Positions 45,271 through 57,725 of a stretch of 64,000 nucleotides of DNA are shown in pieces. The stretch is from Cycas panzhihuaensis. Taxonomy: Eukaryota > Cycadophyta. Where the stretch lies: contig CM041465.1 in NCBI GenBank assembly GCA_023213395.1, positions 153,457,741 through 153,521,740 of the forward strand. The letters are read 5' to 3'. The translations under genes were made by a program, and so were the position numbers. The notes below the pieces were generated by a model. The model had not been told where the DNA came from. It did no database searches and worked only from the letters and a program-made list of their open reading frames with translations. The stretch's first letter is position 1. Each line of letters begins with the position of its first letter.

Positions 45271-48190
45271 TTCATAGGGTACACTTGGGTGTATCGATGG
45301 TAATAGTGAACGGGAAGTTCCACTGACATTCCCTTTCACACGTGGGAGGAAGGTCCTTAGGATCAAATGAAATAATGGGTTCACGACTTTGGATAACACC
45401 CAAAGCATGAATAAGTGCGTCATTCAATCCTAAAGCTTCTAAGAGGAGGGCCTGCTGCTTGGTGTAACTCCTCAAAACATCCATCAAGGAAATTCCTGCA
45501 GCAACGGTATGAAGCTCATCCATGATGGAGAAAGGATTACCCTTTGTGGTAGGTTGGGTAAGTGCCTTTCGAAAATCGTAACAACCCAGGCGCACAGGAA
45601 TAGCCTTGGGGAAGAGAGGTACTTCCGGAGGAGGGTTCTCTAGAAGAGGATCAGAGGGAGTAGAGGAAGAAGCACCGGCTGCTTCTTTGGTGGCTTGAGA
45701 CCGGGTAAGGGCATACGAAGAAGTGGCCTCAACCATTTGGATCACCTTCTTCCCCTTATTCCGGGGCTGCGAAGGTGATGGGGTGCGATGGTTAGGGGAA
45801 CATGAGGAAGAGGACGATTCCCGGGCGCCCTTTCCTTTATTGCGAGAAGGATGAGAATTTGGCAATCTTCCTTAGTTCTAGTTATTCTTGGATTGAGTGT
45901 TGCAATTGTGTTCCCTATGCTTGGGGAACGGATCCCTATGGACCGGTTGGTCTAAATTAGGCCTTAAGGCCTATTTAGAGAAGGAGTCATGTCGAGGGGC
46001 ATCCTTGGGATGCTGTGCCCTGCAACGTGAGTCATCATGGAAGCACTCCCTATGAATGGAGCACCACTTCTTCTCAAGCGGGGGATATGTCTTCTTCGTT
46101 TGAGAGGATTGGGCATTTCCATTCCTGGGGAGAGAAGCTTGAGTTGCTTATTGAATTTATTTGTTGGATGTTAGAGATGAAGGGGCTTAGAGTTTAAACT
46201 CCTTCATTGTACGTTCGAACGAACATATGGCAGATGTGAGGGGGTCTAAAGTCCTCTCAGTTTGATGAGAAGAGGATTTAGAGGATTGTTAAGGTTTGGT
46301 ATCCTTGGTTGAAGGTGGTGCCTCACGTTGTTGTGAGGGCTTGAGAGGCTTCTTAAGTCTGGCCTAGATCTCAATAGCCTCCAATGCTAAGTACTTGGCA
46401 ATTGCGGAGTTGCATGTGGTCGCCTCCATTTTAAGGACTTCCACATGTACTTTGGGATGAAGTACGTTAACAAAAAGATATCTCTTCAACTCCTCGGGCA
46501 ACGTGGCCTTAGTGGAGTGAAGAAGGTCATGGAATCGTCGCACAAAGTCATAATTCATCTCATCGTGACCTTGTTTGAGTAATAAGAGGGATTTCATTCT
46601 TCTCTCAAATAGGCAAGCTACATCAAAGTAGTTGATGAACTCGTCCATCAATTGCTGGAATGAGAAGATAGAGTGGGCAGGGAGGTGATAGAACCATTTA
46701 AGAGCATCACCCTACAAAGATCATGGAAATAATTTCATTAGGATAAGGTCATAAGCCCAGTAGTCTATACATACCATAGAAAAACTACACACATGTTTAG
46801 CTAGGTCTTGCAATGAAGTTCCATCAAATCTAGAAACTTCAGGAGGAAGAGGCAGAAGATTAGTTCTTAATGCCTCAATGGATAAAGGTGCTGACCTGTA
46901 GTCCATGAAGAGATGCATCCTTGCTTGGATCATAAGATCAACGAATGATGCAGTAGGTAGTGAGCAAGGAGTGGACGGGGGTGGCATACCTATCCCTCCT
47001 TGAGGAAATACCCCTTACCGGAAGGGGGCTTAAGGATAAGTGCCTTGGAAGGGAGTCGAGTTCCCTTGTGAAGGTATGGTAATAGGGACTGTGCTAGATG
47101 ACGGAAAAGGGGGATGTAGAATCGGGTTTTACCCATATGGGCCACCCGTAGGTGGATCAATCCCATATGGGGGTAGCAGACCCACTCCATAAGCTGGGAG
47201 GCGGTTCCCTCTACCCTGCCCCCAAGGTTGAGATTTGTAACTCGGGGGGATGTAAAAGGAAGGGCCAGCAGGTTGGTTTTGAGGATGTGTGGGAATGAGT
47301 CCCACATGACTAATGGCTAAAGGGTTAGTAGGATCGATAGGCCTACTAGGGAAAGTATGTACCACATTGGGGGATGGCACATTAGTTTGGCTAGGAAAGG
47401 GTATGCTGACCTTTAACTGAGAGAAAGACATACCACAAGAAGATCCCGAAGCACTAGGACCTTAGCGAGGGATAAAAGGTGCAATATACGCTCCCAAAAT
47501 AGTAATAGGGATAGAATGGGATGAATGTGTAGGCACAAAAGGATTGGTTGTTGCAGGAAGAGTAGATGAGGATGAAGAAAGTAGGGGAGGAGTAGACGAA
47601 GAAGAGGCTTCCCCACGAAAAGCATCTTCAAACCATTTAGGACGTGGTTGAAAATGAGCAGCACGACGACACTCGTTAAAAGCTTTAACCACATCAGCGG
47701 AAGGGGTATCTACATGATCGTAAGAGGTAGACGGGACCTCAAACGAAGTAGACCCCTCGGGACATTCCTTATAAGAATCACCAACTGAGTGGTAAATCTC
47801 AAGAGGAAAAGATCCTTCTACTGCATGGGTAGGAGGATGGGCATCTAGCAAGTGATGTTGGTCACCTGGGTAGTAAATAGGATCATCACCCTCTTGGGTA
47901 AATCCTGGAATAGAAGAGGGAAACTCATGAGTTCCTAAGGCTGAGGTGTGGTAGGCCCAATCAGAAGGGTATCCCTCCATAGTTGAATCAGAATCTGACG
48001 AAGGAAGAGGATGATACCTGGGATCTTCTACAATGGAGGTAAGCCACATAAGCGATGAGAGAAACGTCGCATACAAAGCTAACCAACAATGTAGGAGAAA
48101 GAAAGGGCGACAAAGAGCGCATGTTGGGGGCTACCCAATGAAGAAAACAAAGTAGGAGAAAACCATAAGGAGGTAGCAATACCAACAGAA
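45271..48190 (-). pseudogene. gag of element B
   Basis: The N-terminal part (47462-48076) is acidic and rich in Ser, Pro and His; its start codon is unclear. A Pro-rich stretch (47129-47431, with P-S-Q-T-N-V-P-S-P) follows. The conserved retrotransposon Gag block (about 46364-46990) contains VSRFDGTSLQD, MDEFINYFDVA and NYDFVRRFHDLLHSTKATL. A finger of the form C-x2-H-x4-H-x4-C (C-S-I-H..H-D-D-S-R-C, about 46024-46072) is typical of Tat-like Gag. The region 45272-45865 is open (DPLLENPPPEVPLFPKAIP) and leads into the protease. Stops at Gln and Trp positions break the whole. Gag forms the particle and packages RNA. Confidence 0.8.
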
Positions 48191-48218
48191 AAGAGCAAAA
48201 ACTAGCTCCCTTACTAGC

Positions 48219-48240
48219 AGATCCCCAGTATGGTTATCAG
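48219..48240 (-). other. Primer-binding site of element B
   Basis: CTGATAACCATACTGGGGAT on the minus strand directly after the LTR end. In C the same site reads TTGGTGACCATACTGGGG, so B has several transitions. It is not the Met-type site. The tRNA was not identified; Tat-like elements commonly use elongator tRNAs. Confidence 0.65.
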
Positions 48241-50781
48241 TGGATGCGTGTCTATGGGATAGCTACCTAACTGAACAGGAATAACGAGGGCGGCCAATGA
48301 CACTATCAAGTGCAGATAAGAACCTATGAGTAAGGCAAATATCATGTAGGGTGCTCCATGTGCCGAAGCGCGAGTTTGAGACCTGCGGATGGTACTTAGC
48401 TACCTAAAGGTGGTTCCCCACTTCAGTTAAGAAGAGAGAAGGCAGAAGATTAGCCTGGGTAGGTCTAGAAAAAGGATCCTCCCACCCTTGGATGGTTGGA
48501 AGGAAAGGGAGAGAACCCCATGAGGGTTTCCCTATAGTAGAAGGAAACGAATAAAGGGTAAGTAGGTGAACAACCTACAGATAAGATCTTCTCGATTATC
48601 TAGCTAAGCAGAGGAGAATCGAGGGAGGACGAAGAGAATGGGAATGATCGATCGATCAAGAGTTCCCCCCTTCGAAAGAGCAATCAAAAGAAAGGAGGAT
48701 GCTATGATGCATGCAAGTAAACTAAACCAAGCACAACAAGTCAATAAGACAAAGGTGAAGTTTACAAGGTGAAGGGAAAGGTTAAAAAGGAAAGCTTCCT
48801 AAAACCTTTTCCTATGATAGATATAATGTGTGAAATACAACAAACGAAATATAAACCCAAAGAAAGAGTTGATTTCCCTTTTCCTTTCAAATGATCTAAT
48901 TACTACCATGCAAAATCTTTTAAAGAAAAGAAAATGAAGTGGAGCGAAAGCACATACCCAGAATGGAGACGCGGTTGAAGTGGTGGCATTCCCATGAGGT
49001 ATCCAAGATCACTCCACAAAGCATGGCGAACGAGAGGGGTCACAGTAGAACAAAGCGTGGGCTTCCTTACCTTCCCTGAAAGCGACACTAGAGTGCCAAG
49101 AAAGGAAAATGATGGCAGAAAATGAAATGCTAAAATAAAATATAATAAAAGCACTTACCTGCAAGAGAGAGAGAAAGGGCTCAATCCTTTGCGTCCTCTG
49201 TGTACTTGCAAGTAAGTGAGAGTATCCCTTTCTAGAGAAATGGTGCTAGCAATATAGAATAGAATCCTAACAACACATGTATGTATGTAACAAGCATAAG
49301 CCTCAACATGTATATGTTAGCATTCAATATTACAATAATAAACTGTAAAGAAAAACTATCCAAATAAATGATGAGTAAGTCGGTAAGCCTTAGAGTAACC
49401 CACCTCCTGCAAGGATGAACCCTACCCTCCCTCAAGGAGCCACAAGGAAGCGAGGGTATGACTATAAGGCTGGCTAGAAATGGGACAGCAGAGATGCAAG
49501 AGAGAGTAAAATAAGACTCAACAAGGCCGGGTTGCTATTAGAAGTAAACCAGACCGTTGAGAAGAGGATTGAACCAAGAAAAGTGGCTGGGGCTTATGCA
49601 TTACCCGAATTTAGGAAATGAGCCCTCAAACTAGCGATGCAACAGGTGTTAACGCTGATTTCAACAGTTGAAAATAGCCTACTAAAACCTTACTCCACTC
49701 TAAGAGAAGCACGGGGCAAAAAGAGAGGTTTGGAGGGCAAAAAGCCACTTAGGGAGCATGGAAGGTGGTATGAAATCCACCCAACTCTATCCTAAACCTT
49801 ACGTATCTGTTTTCACCACTATCTTGGGTGTGAAACGCAAGAAAAGAGGCCCTAACAGCAGAGCAAAAATCCTAAGGGAAAGGCAAGAAACAACCCTTGG
49901 AACGAGATAAGACAAGTTAGTGTAGACATACGAAAACTGGGCATAAATTGGACAAAGGAGAGGCCCTAAACCAATAAATACCTATAGAGAAGATGGGAGG
50001 CATTTGCCTCTATCAAAAACTACTAGAAAGAGGCTAAGAAATCTGTAGGAAGACTGTGGAGCAACAAGTATGGAGCCCCTTCTAAGATGGCTAAAGGAAA
50101 ACTTGCACTTGAGACTGCTTGATGGCTACCTAGGCAAGGAAGTGTTGGAAACTCTTCAAGGAAGCTCTCTCCAAGGTATGCAAGGGGATGGGAAGATGTC
50201 ATAGCTAAACCAAAGGAGAGGTGGGCACTAGAAAGTGATTGTAGGTCCCATAACAGTAGTGGAATAGTTGGGAATAGCAGATAACAGGGTGTTTTTCCTT
50301 GTGATCCTTCCAAAAATGAGCGAAAAGATCCCTAAAATGATTTAGGTAAGACTTAAATACCTAGCCTCAACCCTAATCGAGCGATTAGGGCGCGATTGGC
50401 AGTGAGTTAAGTCACGAGACACGTGGAAATTCTGCAATAAATGTGAGAATTGCCATGACAAATTTTTTAAAAACAAACTATGACAGTCGTACCGTGGTAA
50501 ACTTCATGGTATTGCGGTAAATCTCGTGGTGCCACGAAATGCCTGATCACGAGACTAGAGGCCAATCAGCCCAAAGCACCGACTGGGTTGTATGCTAGTG
50601 ACTAAGGAGGCTGGTAGGGGGCAGGACCACCTGCCCAGGGGCAGACAAGCTAATAAATGAGCCACAGGAAACAACAATAGGACTCAAAGGTGCAACAAGT
50701 CAGCCAAACAATGATGGATCATCACACAGGCGGGGATGATATGGGCCAAATGGGTCTTAAGGTGAGTAAGGCAGAATGCAG
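48241..50781 (-). repeat. 5' LTR of element B, truncated at its start by C
   Basis: 2541 bp collinear with 34094-36631 of the 3' LTR. The last bases before C are GCAGAATGCAG, where the 3' LTR reads GCAGAATGCGAGAAG, so about 219 bp (matching 36632-36850) are missing on this side and should lie beyond the far end of C. It keeps the TATA-like box at 50350-50361 and the GTACCG module at 50488-50540. Confidence 0.88.
50350..50361 (-). promoter_or_regulatory. Putative LTR TATA box (B, 5' LTR)
   Basis: GGTATTTAAGTC on the minus strand. It would drive the genomic RNA of B. The upstream part of the U3 has been separated from it by the insertion of C 430 bp away. Confidence 0.5.
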
Positions 50782-53466
50782 TGTTTCTCGACTTCCCAGA
50801 ATGGATATAGAATTATCAACTCAGGTAAGTGCAGGTATGCTTCTCATCTTATTATTGCTTTCCTTTGAGATGAGTGTATGCTTACATGTTTGCATGTTGT
50901 AACCTTGTAGACGATCTTGTCTTCGTCTACACTTATTCAGCCTATGACAACTACAACGGGGGCACATTCCTAGTAGTGTGACACCCCGGTGGTTATTCCA
51001 CTTCCCGCATTCTGCCCTACTCACTCTAGGATCCATTTGGCTTGCACCACCTTCTACCCGTGTGATGACTCGTTATTATTTGGTTGACTTGCCACATCGT
51101 TTGAATCCTATTTTTGCTCTTCTAGACTCATTTGTTGGCTTGTTTGCCCTCAGGTAGGTGTCTCAGTCCCCCATTAGCCCCTTTTGTCATTGGCCCATAG
51201 TCCAGGATGGCTGTCTGGGCCAGATCTAGCCTCTGGTCATGTACTGCTGCAAATATCATAGTACCGCCGCAAATTAGCAGATCTGCGAAATTCGTGGACG
51301 ACTGTTCAAGTTTGTTTTTAAAAAATCTGTCGTGGCAATTTCGCATTTATTACAAAACTGCCACATGTTTCATGACTGACTCACCACCAGCTACGCCCTA
51401 ATTGCTCACTTTAGGGTTTGGGCTAGGCATTTAAGTCCTCTTCAACTCATTTTTAAGATCCTTTGCTCAATTTTTGAATGCTTCTCAAGGAAAAATACAC
51501 TGTGCTCTGCCATTCCCTTCTACTCCACTGCTGCTATAGGACCTACACTTCTCCTCTAGCATCCATCTCTCCTTTGGTATGGCTGGGACATCTTTCCATC
51601 CCTTCACATGCCTTGGAGAGGGCCCCTTTGGAGAGATCTCAGCGTTTTCTTGCTTAGGCAGCCATCAAGCATCTTTTCAAAGTGCAGGTGTTTCCTTCAA
51701 CTCTATTAGCAGGGGTTCCAAACCTGCTGCTCCACAGCTCCTTGGCAGATTTCTCAGCCTTTTTTCAGTAGCTCTTGACTGAGGCAAGAGCCTCCCTCCT
51801 CTTTCTCGGGTATTCATTGGTTTAAGCTACTTTCTTGTCCAATTTATGCCCTATTTTGCTTGTCACTTCTACCTCTCCTTGCTTTGGTCTTTGGAGGTTG
51901 CTCTTCCTTTGTTTTAGGCTATCTTATTTCTACCATTAGTGCCTCTTTTCCTGCGTTTCTTGCTCAAGGCAGTGGCAAAGAGGGGTTGCATAGGGTTTGG
52001 GTAAGAGCTAGGTGGATTCTGCACCACCTTCCATGCTCCTCAACTGGCTATTTGCCCTCCAAACCTTCCCTTTTGCCCCGTGCTATTCTTGGAAATTAAA
52101 CAAGGGTTTGTTAGGCCATTTTTAGCTGCTGAAATCAGCGTTGTCACACGTTGCAGTGCTGGTTTAAAGGCTTGCACCTTGATCCGGGCAACTCACATAA
52201 GCCCTGGTTACTTGTCCCTTACCCAACTCCTTCCCTGGTAACCCAGTTTGCTCCCCGTAGCATCCGGACTTGATGTAGATCCTCTTGGGCTCCTTTTAAC
52301 TCTTTTGCCTCCATTTCTAGCCCTCTTGCATAGCCTTACCCTCGCTGCCTCATGGCTTTTTGGGGGAGAGTAGGGTTGTTCCTTACGGGAGGTGGGCCAC
52401 TCCGAGGCTTACCATTTCATTTACCTTTGACTTTGGTTATTTTCTTCCATAGTTTATTACTATAATATTGAATACTAATGTGCATGTATTTAAGCTTATG
52501 CTTGCTTCATATGTACATGCATTGCTAGGACCCTCTATTGTATGCTAGCACTCTTTCTCTGGAAAGGGGGATATTGTCATTTACTTACAGGTATTTGGAA
52601 GGCGCAAAGGATTCGTTCCTCTTTCTTCCTTCGCGGGTAAGTGCTTCTATTTATGCTTTACTTTCGTATTTCATTTATTGTTAGCATTTTGTTCCTTTCC
52701 TTTCCTTTTTTGGTACTTTAGTACTATTTTTGGGGAAGGTAAGGGAGCCCCATATTCCAGTCTACCGTAACCCTTTACGTCCACTGTGCTTCATGGAGCA
52801 ACTCAAAGTGTCTCGTGGGAACATCGTCGCTTCGTCACGCTTCTATTCCGGGTACATACTTTTTCCTTTTGAGTTCTTTTACATTGTAGTAATTAGCTCA
52901 TCGGAAAGAAAAAGGAAATCAACCTTTATCTTAGTTTATGCTTTGCTCACTTTACCGCCTACATTTTATTTGCTATAGGAAAAGGGTCTTAGGAAATCTT
53001 CCTACTCACCTTTTTTCCCCTTTGCTTTGCAAGCTTCCCTCTCGCTTCGTTATTTGCTTACTTGGTTAGCTTGCCCACACACATCATAATCTCTTCTCTT
53101 TGGTTGTTCCTTTTATGTTCTCTCAGTTCTCCGCTTAGCTGGGTAACCGAGGTGATCCCATCTGTAGGCTACCACTTGCCTACCTTCTCTTGTTTCTCGT
53201 TGCTCTAGGGAAACACCTGAAGGGTTCTCTCCTTCCCCTTCTGGCCATCCAAGGGTGGGAGGATCCTTCCCTTAGGTCAACCCAGGCTAACTCTATGCCT
53301 CTTCTCCTCTTGTTTGAAGCGAGGAACCATACTCGGGTAGCTAGATTCCATTACGGGGTGCCCTGCGTGGTAGTTGCCCTACTTATAGGTCTTTTCCCAA
53401 TTGCACTATGGATCACTCTTACCATTCCTACTCAGTTAGGTAGCTATCCCGTAGATGCGCCATCCA
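50782..53466 (+). repeat. 5' LTR of element C
   Basis: 2685 bp, TGTTTCTCGACT to GCCATCCA. It contains the GTACCG module at 51241-51300, a TATA-like GGCATTTAAGTCC at 51426-51437 and an ACCTTCCCC-like block (reverse) near 52732-52745. It is collinear, in inverse orientation, with both LTRs of B. Open frames inside it (for example 53190-53495) are not supported as genes. Confidence 0.92.
51426..51437 (+). promoter_or_regulatory. Putative LTR TATA box (C)
   Basis: GGCATTTAAGTC, at the place of GGTATTTAAGTC in B. It lies about 650 bp into the LTR, just after an ATTGCTC..TTAGGGTTTGGGC block that is conserved among the copies. Confidence 0.5.
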
Positions 53467-53490
53467 TTGGTGACCATACTGGGGACTGCC
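53467..53490 (+). other. Primer-binding site of element C
   Basis: TTGGTGACCATACTGGGGAC directly after the LTR. It is the clearest version in the window. The form TTGG-GACC-CTGGGGAC resembles the non-Met primer sites of large non-chromodomain Ty3/gypsy elements. The tRNA was not assigned. Confidence 0.75.
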
Positions 53491-53559
53491 AATAAAGGAG
53501 CTAGTTTCTGCTCTCTTACATTGGTTTTGCTACCTCTTTGTGGTTCTTTTCCTACTTTG

Positions 53560-55900
53560 TTCTCTCCATTGGGCGTTCCCTAACGCGTGTGCCTCTATCG
53601 TCCTTTCCTTTTCCTAACAAAGTTGGTTGACCTTGCATGTGATGTTTCTCTCATCGCTTATGCGGTCAGCCTCCATTGTTAGAAGACCTCGAGTATCATC
53701 CTCTTCCTTTGTCAGATTCTGATTTGACTATAGAGGGATACTCTTCTGATTGGGCCTATCACACCTCAACTTTGGAAACCCATGTTTTTCCTTCTTCTAT
53801 TCCAGGATCCACCCAAGAGGGTGATGATCCTATTTACTACCCGGGTGACCAACATCACCTGCTTGACATCCATCCTTCTACCCATGTGGTAGAAGGATCC
53901 TTTCTTCTTGAGATTTACCACTCAGCTGGTGACTCTTATGAGGAACGTCCCGAGGGATCTACTTTGTTCGAGGTCCCAACTATTGCTTGCAAGCATGTAG
54001 GCACCCCTCCTGACAATGTAGTTAAAGCTCTCAACAAGTGTCGTCACGCGGCTCGTTTCCAACTGCGTCCTAGATGGTTTGAGGATGCTCTTCATGGAGG
54101 AGCCTCTTCTTCTTTTGCTCCTCCCTCGCGTGCCTCATCCTCATCTACTTTTCCTTTGACAACCAATCCCTTCGTGCCCATGCATGTGTCCCACTCCTTT
54201 CTTATTCCTCTTATGGGAGTACATGTTGCATCTTCTATTCCTCATCAAGGTCCTAGTGTTCCAAGATCTTCCCGCGGTATGTCTTTCCCTCAGTTAAAGG
54301 TTAGCATACCCTTCCCTAGCCAAACCAATGTGCCATCTCTCAATGTGGCACATACTTTCCCTAGTAGGCCTGCCAGTCCTACTAATCCTCTAATCATTGG
54401 TTGTGTGGGACCTGCTCCCACACACCCTCAAAATCAATCTGTTGGGGCTTCCTTTTATATTCCCCCAGGGTATAATTCTTAACCTTGGGGGTAGGGTAGG
54501 GAAAGCCACCTCCCAGCTTATGGAGTAAATTCGCTACACCCATATGGGGTCGCCCCACCAGTGGGTGGCCCATATGGGTAAAACCTGGTTCCACATCTGT
54601 CTTTTCCGTCATCTGGTGCAATTCCTTTTGTCGTGTCTTTACAAGGGAATCCAACTCCCTTCCAAGACACTTATCCTCAAGTCCCCTTGTAGCAAAGGGC
54701 GTTTCCTCAAGGGGGGGATGGGTGTGTCACCACCGTCTGCTCCTTGTTCACTTCCTGCTACATCATTCATTGATCCTATGGCCCAGACAAGGGCACATCC
54801 CTTCATGGACTATAGATCAACGCCTTTATCCGTTGAGGCATTAAGAACCAATCTACCGCCTCATCCCCCTAAAGTTCCTAGATTCGATGGAACTTCGTCG
54901 CAAGACTCAGTGAGCATGTACGTAGCTTCTTTATGGCATGCATCGATTACTGGGCTTATGACCACATTCTAATGAAATTGTTTCTACGATCCTTGTAGGG
55001 TGACGCCCTTAAATGGTTTTACCGTCTCCCTACCCACTCCATTTATTCATTCCAGTAATTGGTGGATGAGTTCATCAACTACTTTGATGTAGCCCATCCG
55101 TTTGAGAGTGGAATGAAATCACTCCTTTCACTCAAATAAGGTCACGATGGGATGAATCGTGACTTTGTGCAGCGATTCTATAACTTGCTTCACTCTACTA
55201 AGGCAACATTGCCTGAGGAGTTGAAGCAAGATCTCTTTGTTAATGCACTTCATCCTGAAGTGCATGTGGAAGTCCTTAAAATGGGGGCGACCACATACGA
55301 CTCCATGATCGCCAAGTGCTTGGTGTTGGAGGCTATTGAGATCTAAGCCGGTCTTAAGAAACCTCTCAAGCCCTCACAACGACGTGAGGTACCACCTTCA
55401 ACCAAAGATACCAGACCTTCACAACCTGTCAGGTCTTCTTGTCACCTAACTGAGAGGACCTTAGACCCTCTCACATCAGCCATACGCTCATTCGAGCGCA
55501 CGATGAAGGAGCTTAAGCTTCAAGCCCCTTCATCCCCAACATCCAATAAACAAGTCCAACAAACAACTCAAGCTCCCCTCCCCAAGAATGGAAATGCCCA
55601 GTCCTCTCAAGCGAGGAGGTTAGATCCCCTGCTTGAGAAGAAGTGGTGCTCAATTCATGGGAAGTGCTTCCACGATGACTCACGTTGTAGGGCCTAACAT
55701 CTTAAGGATGCCCCTCGACGTGACTTTTCCTCTAAACAGGCCTTAAAGCCTAATTTGGACCAACCAGTTCACAAGGATCCATTCCCTAAACACGGGGAAT
55801 GCGATCGCAATGCCTAAACCAAGAATAACTGGAACCGAGGAAGATCGCCTAATTCCCGTCCTTCCCACAATAAAGGGAAGGGTGCTAGGGATTTATCCTC
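53560..55900 (+). pseudogene. gag of element C
   Basis: The N-terminal acidic, Ser/Pro-rich part is open from 53676 to 54482 (EYHPLPLSDSD, SDWAYHTS, then the Pro-rich P-S-Q-T-N-V-P-S-L). The true start is unclear because the open frame has no convincing ATG upstream. The conserved Gag block is at 54720-55346 (VPRFDGTSSQD, NRDFVQRFYNLLHSTKATL), and the finger C-S-I-H..H-D-D-S-R-C (C-x2-H-x4-H-x4-C) at about 55645-55695. Stops occur at 54481-54483 and near 55138, 55345 and 55696, several at positions that are Gln in B. Confidence 0.82.
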
Positions 55901-56745
55901 TTCCTCCTGTTCCCCTAGCCATCGTACCCTGTCACCTTTGCAGCCCTGGAATAAGGGGAAGAAGGTGATCCAGTTGCTTGAGGCAACTCCTTCTTATGCC
56001 CTTACACGGTCTCAGGCCGCCAAGGAAGCAGCAAGAGCTTTTTCTTGTTCTGCTCCTTCCGACCCTCTTCTGGAGAACCCTCCTCCGGAAATACCTCTCT
56101 TCCCTAAGGCTATTCCTGTATTCCTAAGTCGTTACGATTTTCGAAGGGCACTTACATAGCCTACCGTGAAGGGTAAGCCCTTCTCCATCGTGGACGAGCT
56201 CTATACTGTGGTTGCAGGAATGTCCTTGATGGACGTTTTGAGGAGTTGTCCCAAGCAGCGGACCCTCCTCCTAGAAGCTTTAGGATCAAACGACGCACTT
56301 GTCCATGCTTTGGGTATTACCCAAAGTCACGAACCCGTTATTTCATTTGATCCTAAAGACCTTCCCCCCGCGTGTGAAAGGAAACGACAGTGGAACTTCC
56401 CATTCACTATCACTATCGATACACCCGATTGTACCCTTCGAAGGACTGTTGTTGACAACGGTTATTCTACGAACACCATGCCCTTACGTGTCATGCAAGA
56501 GCTTAGTATTTCTACCTTGGAACCTATTCCGTGGCGATGCTAAGGTTATGATGGTAGTGAGAAGACCCCTTTGGGATCTGTCGTGATTCCACTCACCCTT
56601 GAGGGCAAGATTATTCTTGCCGATGTTGTAGTCCTCGATGTTGACGTCGACTACAACCTTCTTCTAGGTTGTCCATGGCTTGACCAAATGGGAGCCGTGT
56701 GTTCTACTCTTTGGGGATAACTTAAATTCATCTATGATGGGCGAA
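55901..56745 (+). pseudogene. Protease region of element C
   Basis: The open frames 55938-56159 and 56166-56543 are in sequence and separated by one TAG in place of Gln. The active-site triplet is V-V-D-N-G-Y-S at 56448-56468, with the catalytic Asp at 56454-56456 present, unlike B. The following M-P-L-R-V-M-Q-E-L and the LLLGCPWLDQ segment near 56658-56690 complete the retropepsin fold. A stop follows R-C at 56541-56543, where the related copy has C-Q (CAA to TAA). Confidence 0.78.
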
Positions 56746-57725
56746 TGAGAGTGATTCTCTGCAAACGCCCACTTACCAAACAAACTCATTCTATCAATTT
56801 GACAAATCGAGGTCTTTCTACACATACCTCAGCTTGCTCTATTGGTATACCTAATCCATTTGAAGAAGATCTTGCACCTTCTTCCCCTAGTCTCATGCGG
56901 TTCACCCCTAGTAGCATTGGGAGCTACGGGTACCTTACTTCGTTTAGTGATGATGAGTCGCACAATGAGGACGAGGAATGTCTTCATCCCGTCTCTTTCC
57001 TCCATACCAGTAGGTCACACCTGTCTTATTCTAGACCCCCATCTAGAGCTTCTTTCATTAGTGAGACTAGCCACTCCTACGTGTTGCATGTCATTACTCA
57101 CATTGAATTGTCCATCCTCAGTTCTTCTCCCTCATCATCCCCCGCAGGTGATGGTTTCGAAGAACTGCCTTTCGCTCCTTCCGAGGAGCCTCCTTTTGAC
57201 TCTCCTTCAGAGTCTCACAAGGAAGTTGGGCAACCTGATGACCATCACGGTCCTGTTGCCTCCACCCCATCTAGTACTTCATCTACTCGAAGTAAGGTCA
57301 TCCATGGGGTGGATTACTTTGAGGATGATGAAGCCCTACTTAAGCACCTAGCAAGCTTTACACCTAACTTGCCTTCTGGCCGCCACAAGCTTGGTCACCA
57401 GAAGATCCTTGCGGTTGGATCCACACTTGCTGATCCGATCCCATCTCCTATTCCACCTCCTCCTGTTGACCTTGCCCCTCTCCACTTCGAGGAGGGCAAT
57501 GCCATGTGCATGGGGGCAACCCAAGACATAGTCTTGGCCTCCAGTAAGGTCATTAAAGTTGGGATGGAATATTCTTCTAATAAAGTAAGGGAGTACTCCC
57601 TTTTGTTCCAGGAGTTTCAGGACGTTTTCACATGGGATTATGCTGACATGAAGGGAATTGATCCCTCTATTATCACTCATAATCTCACCACCATCCCTGG
57701 CGCCTGCCCCATGCGCCAGAAGTAG
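56745..57725 (+). CDS. Linker between protease and RT in element C (open 326 codons)
   Basis: The longest non-repetitive open frame in the window. It reads KRPLTKQTHS at the start, a long Ser/Pro/acidic linker (SFSDDESHNEDEE, SSSPSSSPAGDGFEELPF), then YFEDDEALLKHL, FEEGNAMCMGATQDIVL and finally EYSLLFQEFQDVFTWDY with MKGIDPSIITHNL, the approach to RT. It ends at a TAG (57723-57725) that should be a coding position, since RT follows in the same direction. It is part of the polyprotein rather than a separate gene, and the start given is only the first ATG. No enzymatic domain is seen in the linker. Confidence 0.75.
   Translation: MRVILCKRPLTKQTHSINLTNRGLSTHTSACSIGIPNPFEEDLAPSSPSLMRFTPSSIGSYGYLTSFSDDESHNEDEECLHPVSFLHTSRSHLSYSRPPSRASFISETSHSYVLHVITHIELSILSSSPSSSPAGDGFEELPFAPSEEPPFDSPSESHKEVGQPDDHHGPVASTPSSTSSTRSKVIHGVDYFEDDEALLKHLASFTPNLPSGRHKLGHQKILAVGSTLADPIPSPIPPPPVDLAPLHFEEGNAMCMGATQDIVLASSKVIKVGMEYSSNKVREYSLLFQEFQDVFTWDYADMKGIDPSIITHNLTTIPGACPMRQK

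Larger units (their letters stand above)
34094..50781 (-). mobile_element. Element B: the most complete Tat-like Ty3/gypsy element
   Basis: About 16.7 kb on the minus strand: 5' LTR 48241-50781 (missing its first 219 bp because C inserted there), primer site, gag, protease, RT, first RNase H, integrase, antisense PMD gene, second RNase H, polypurine tract, and 3' LTR 34094-36850. The interior is about 11.4 kb. Coding parts have scattered stops but long open blocks (up to 293 codons). It is inserted in copy D. The absence of a chromodomain, the second RNase H and the great length place it in the Tat-like non-chromodomain Ty3/gypsy group. Confidence 0.9.

Noticed and set aside
50782-53466. Frames inside the C LTR as host exons
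   Set aside because: They are collinear with the LTRs of B and lack conserved protein pattern.
56842-57351. Plus-strand frame of 169 codons in another phase
   Set aside because: A shadow of the 326-codon linker frame, which carries the pre-RT motif.
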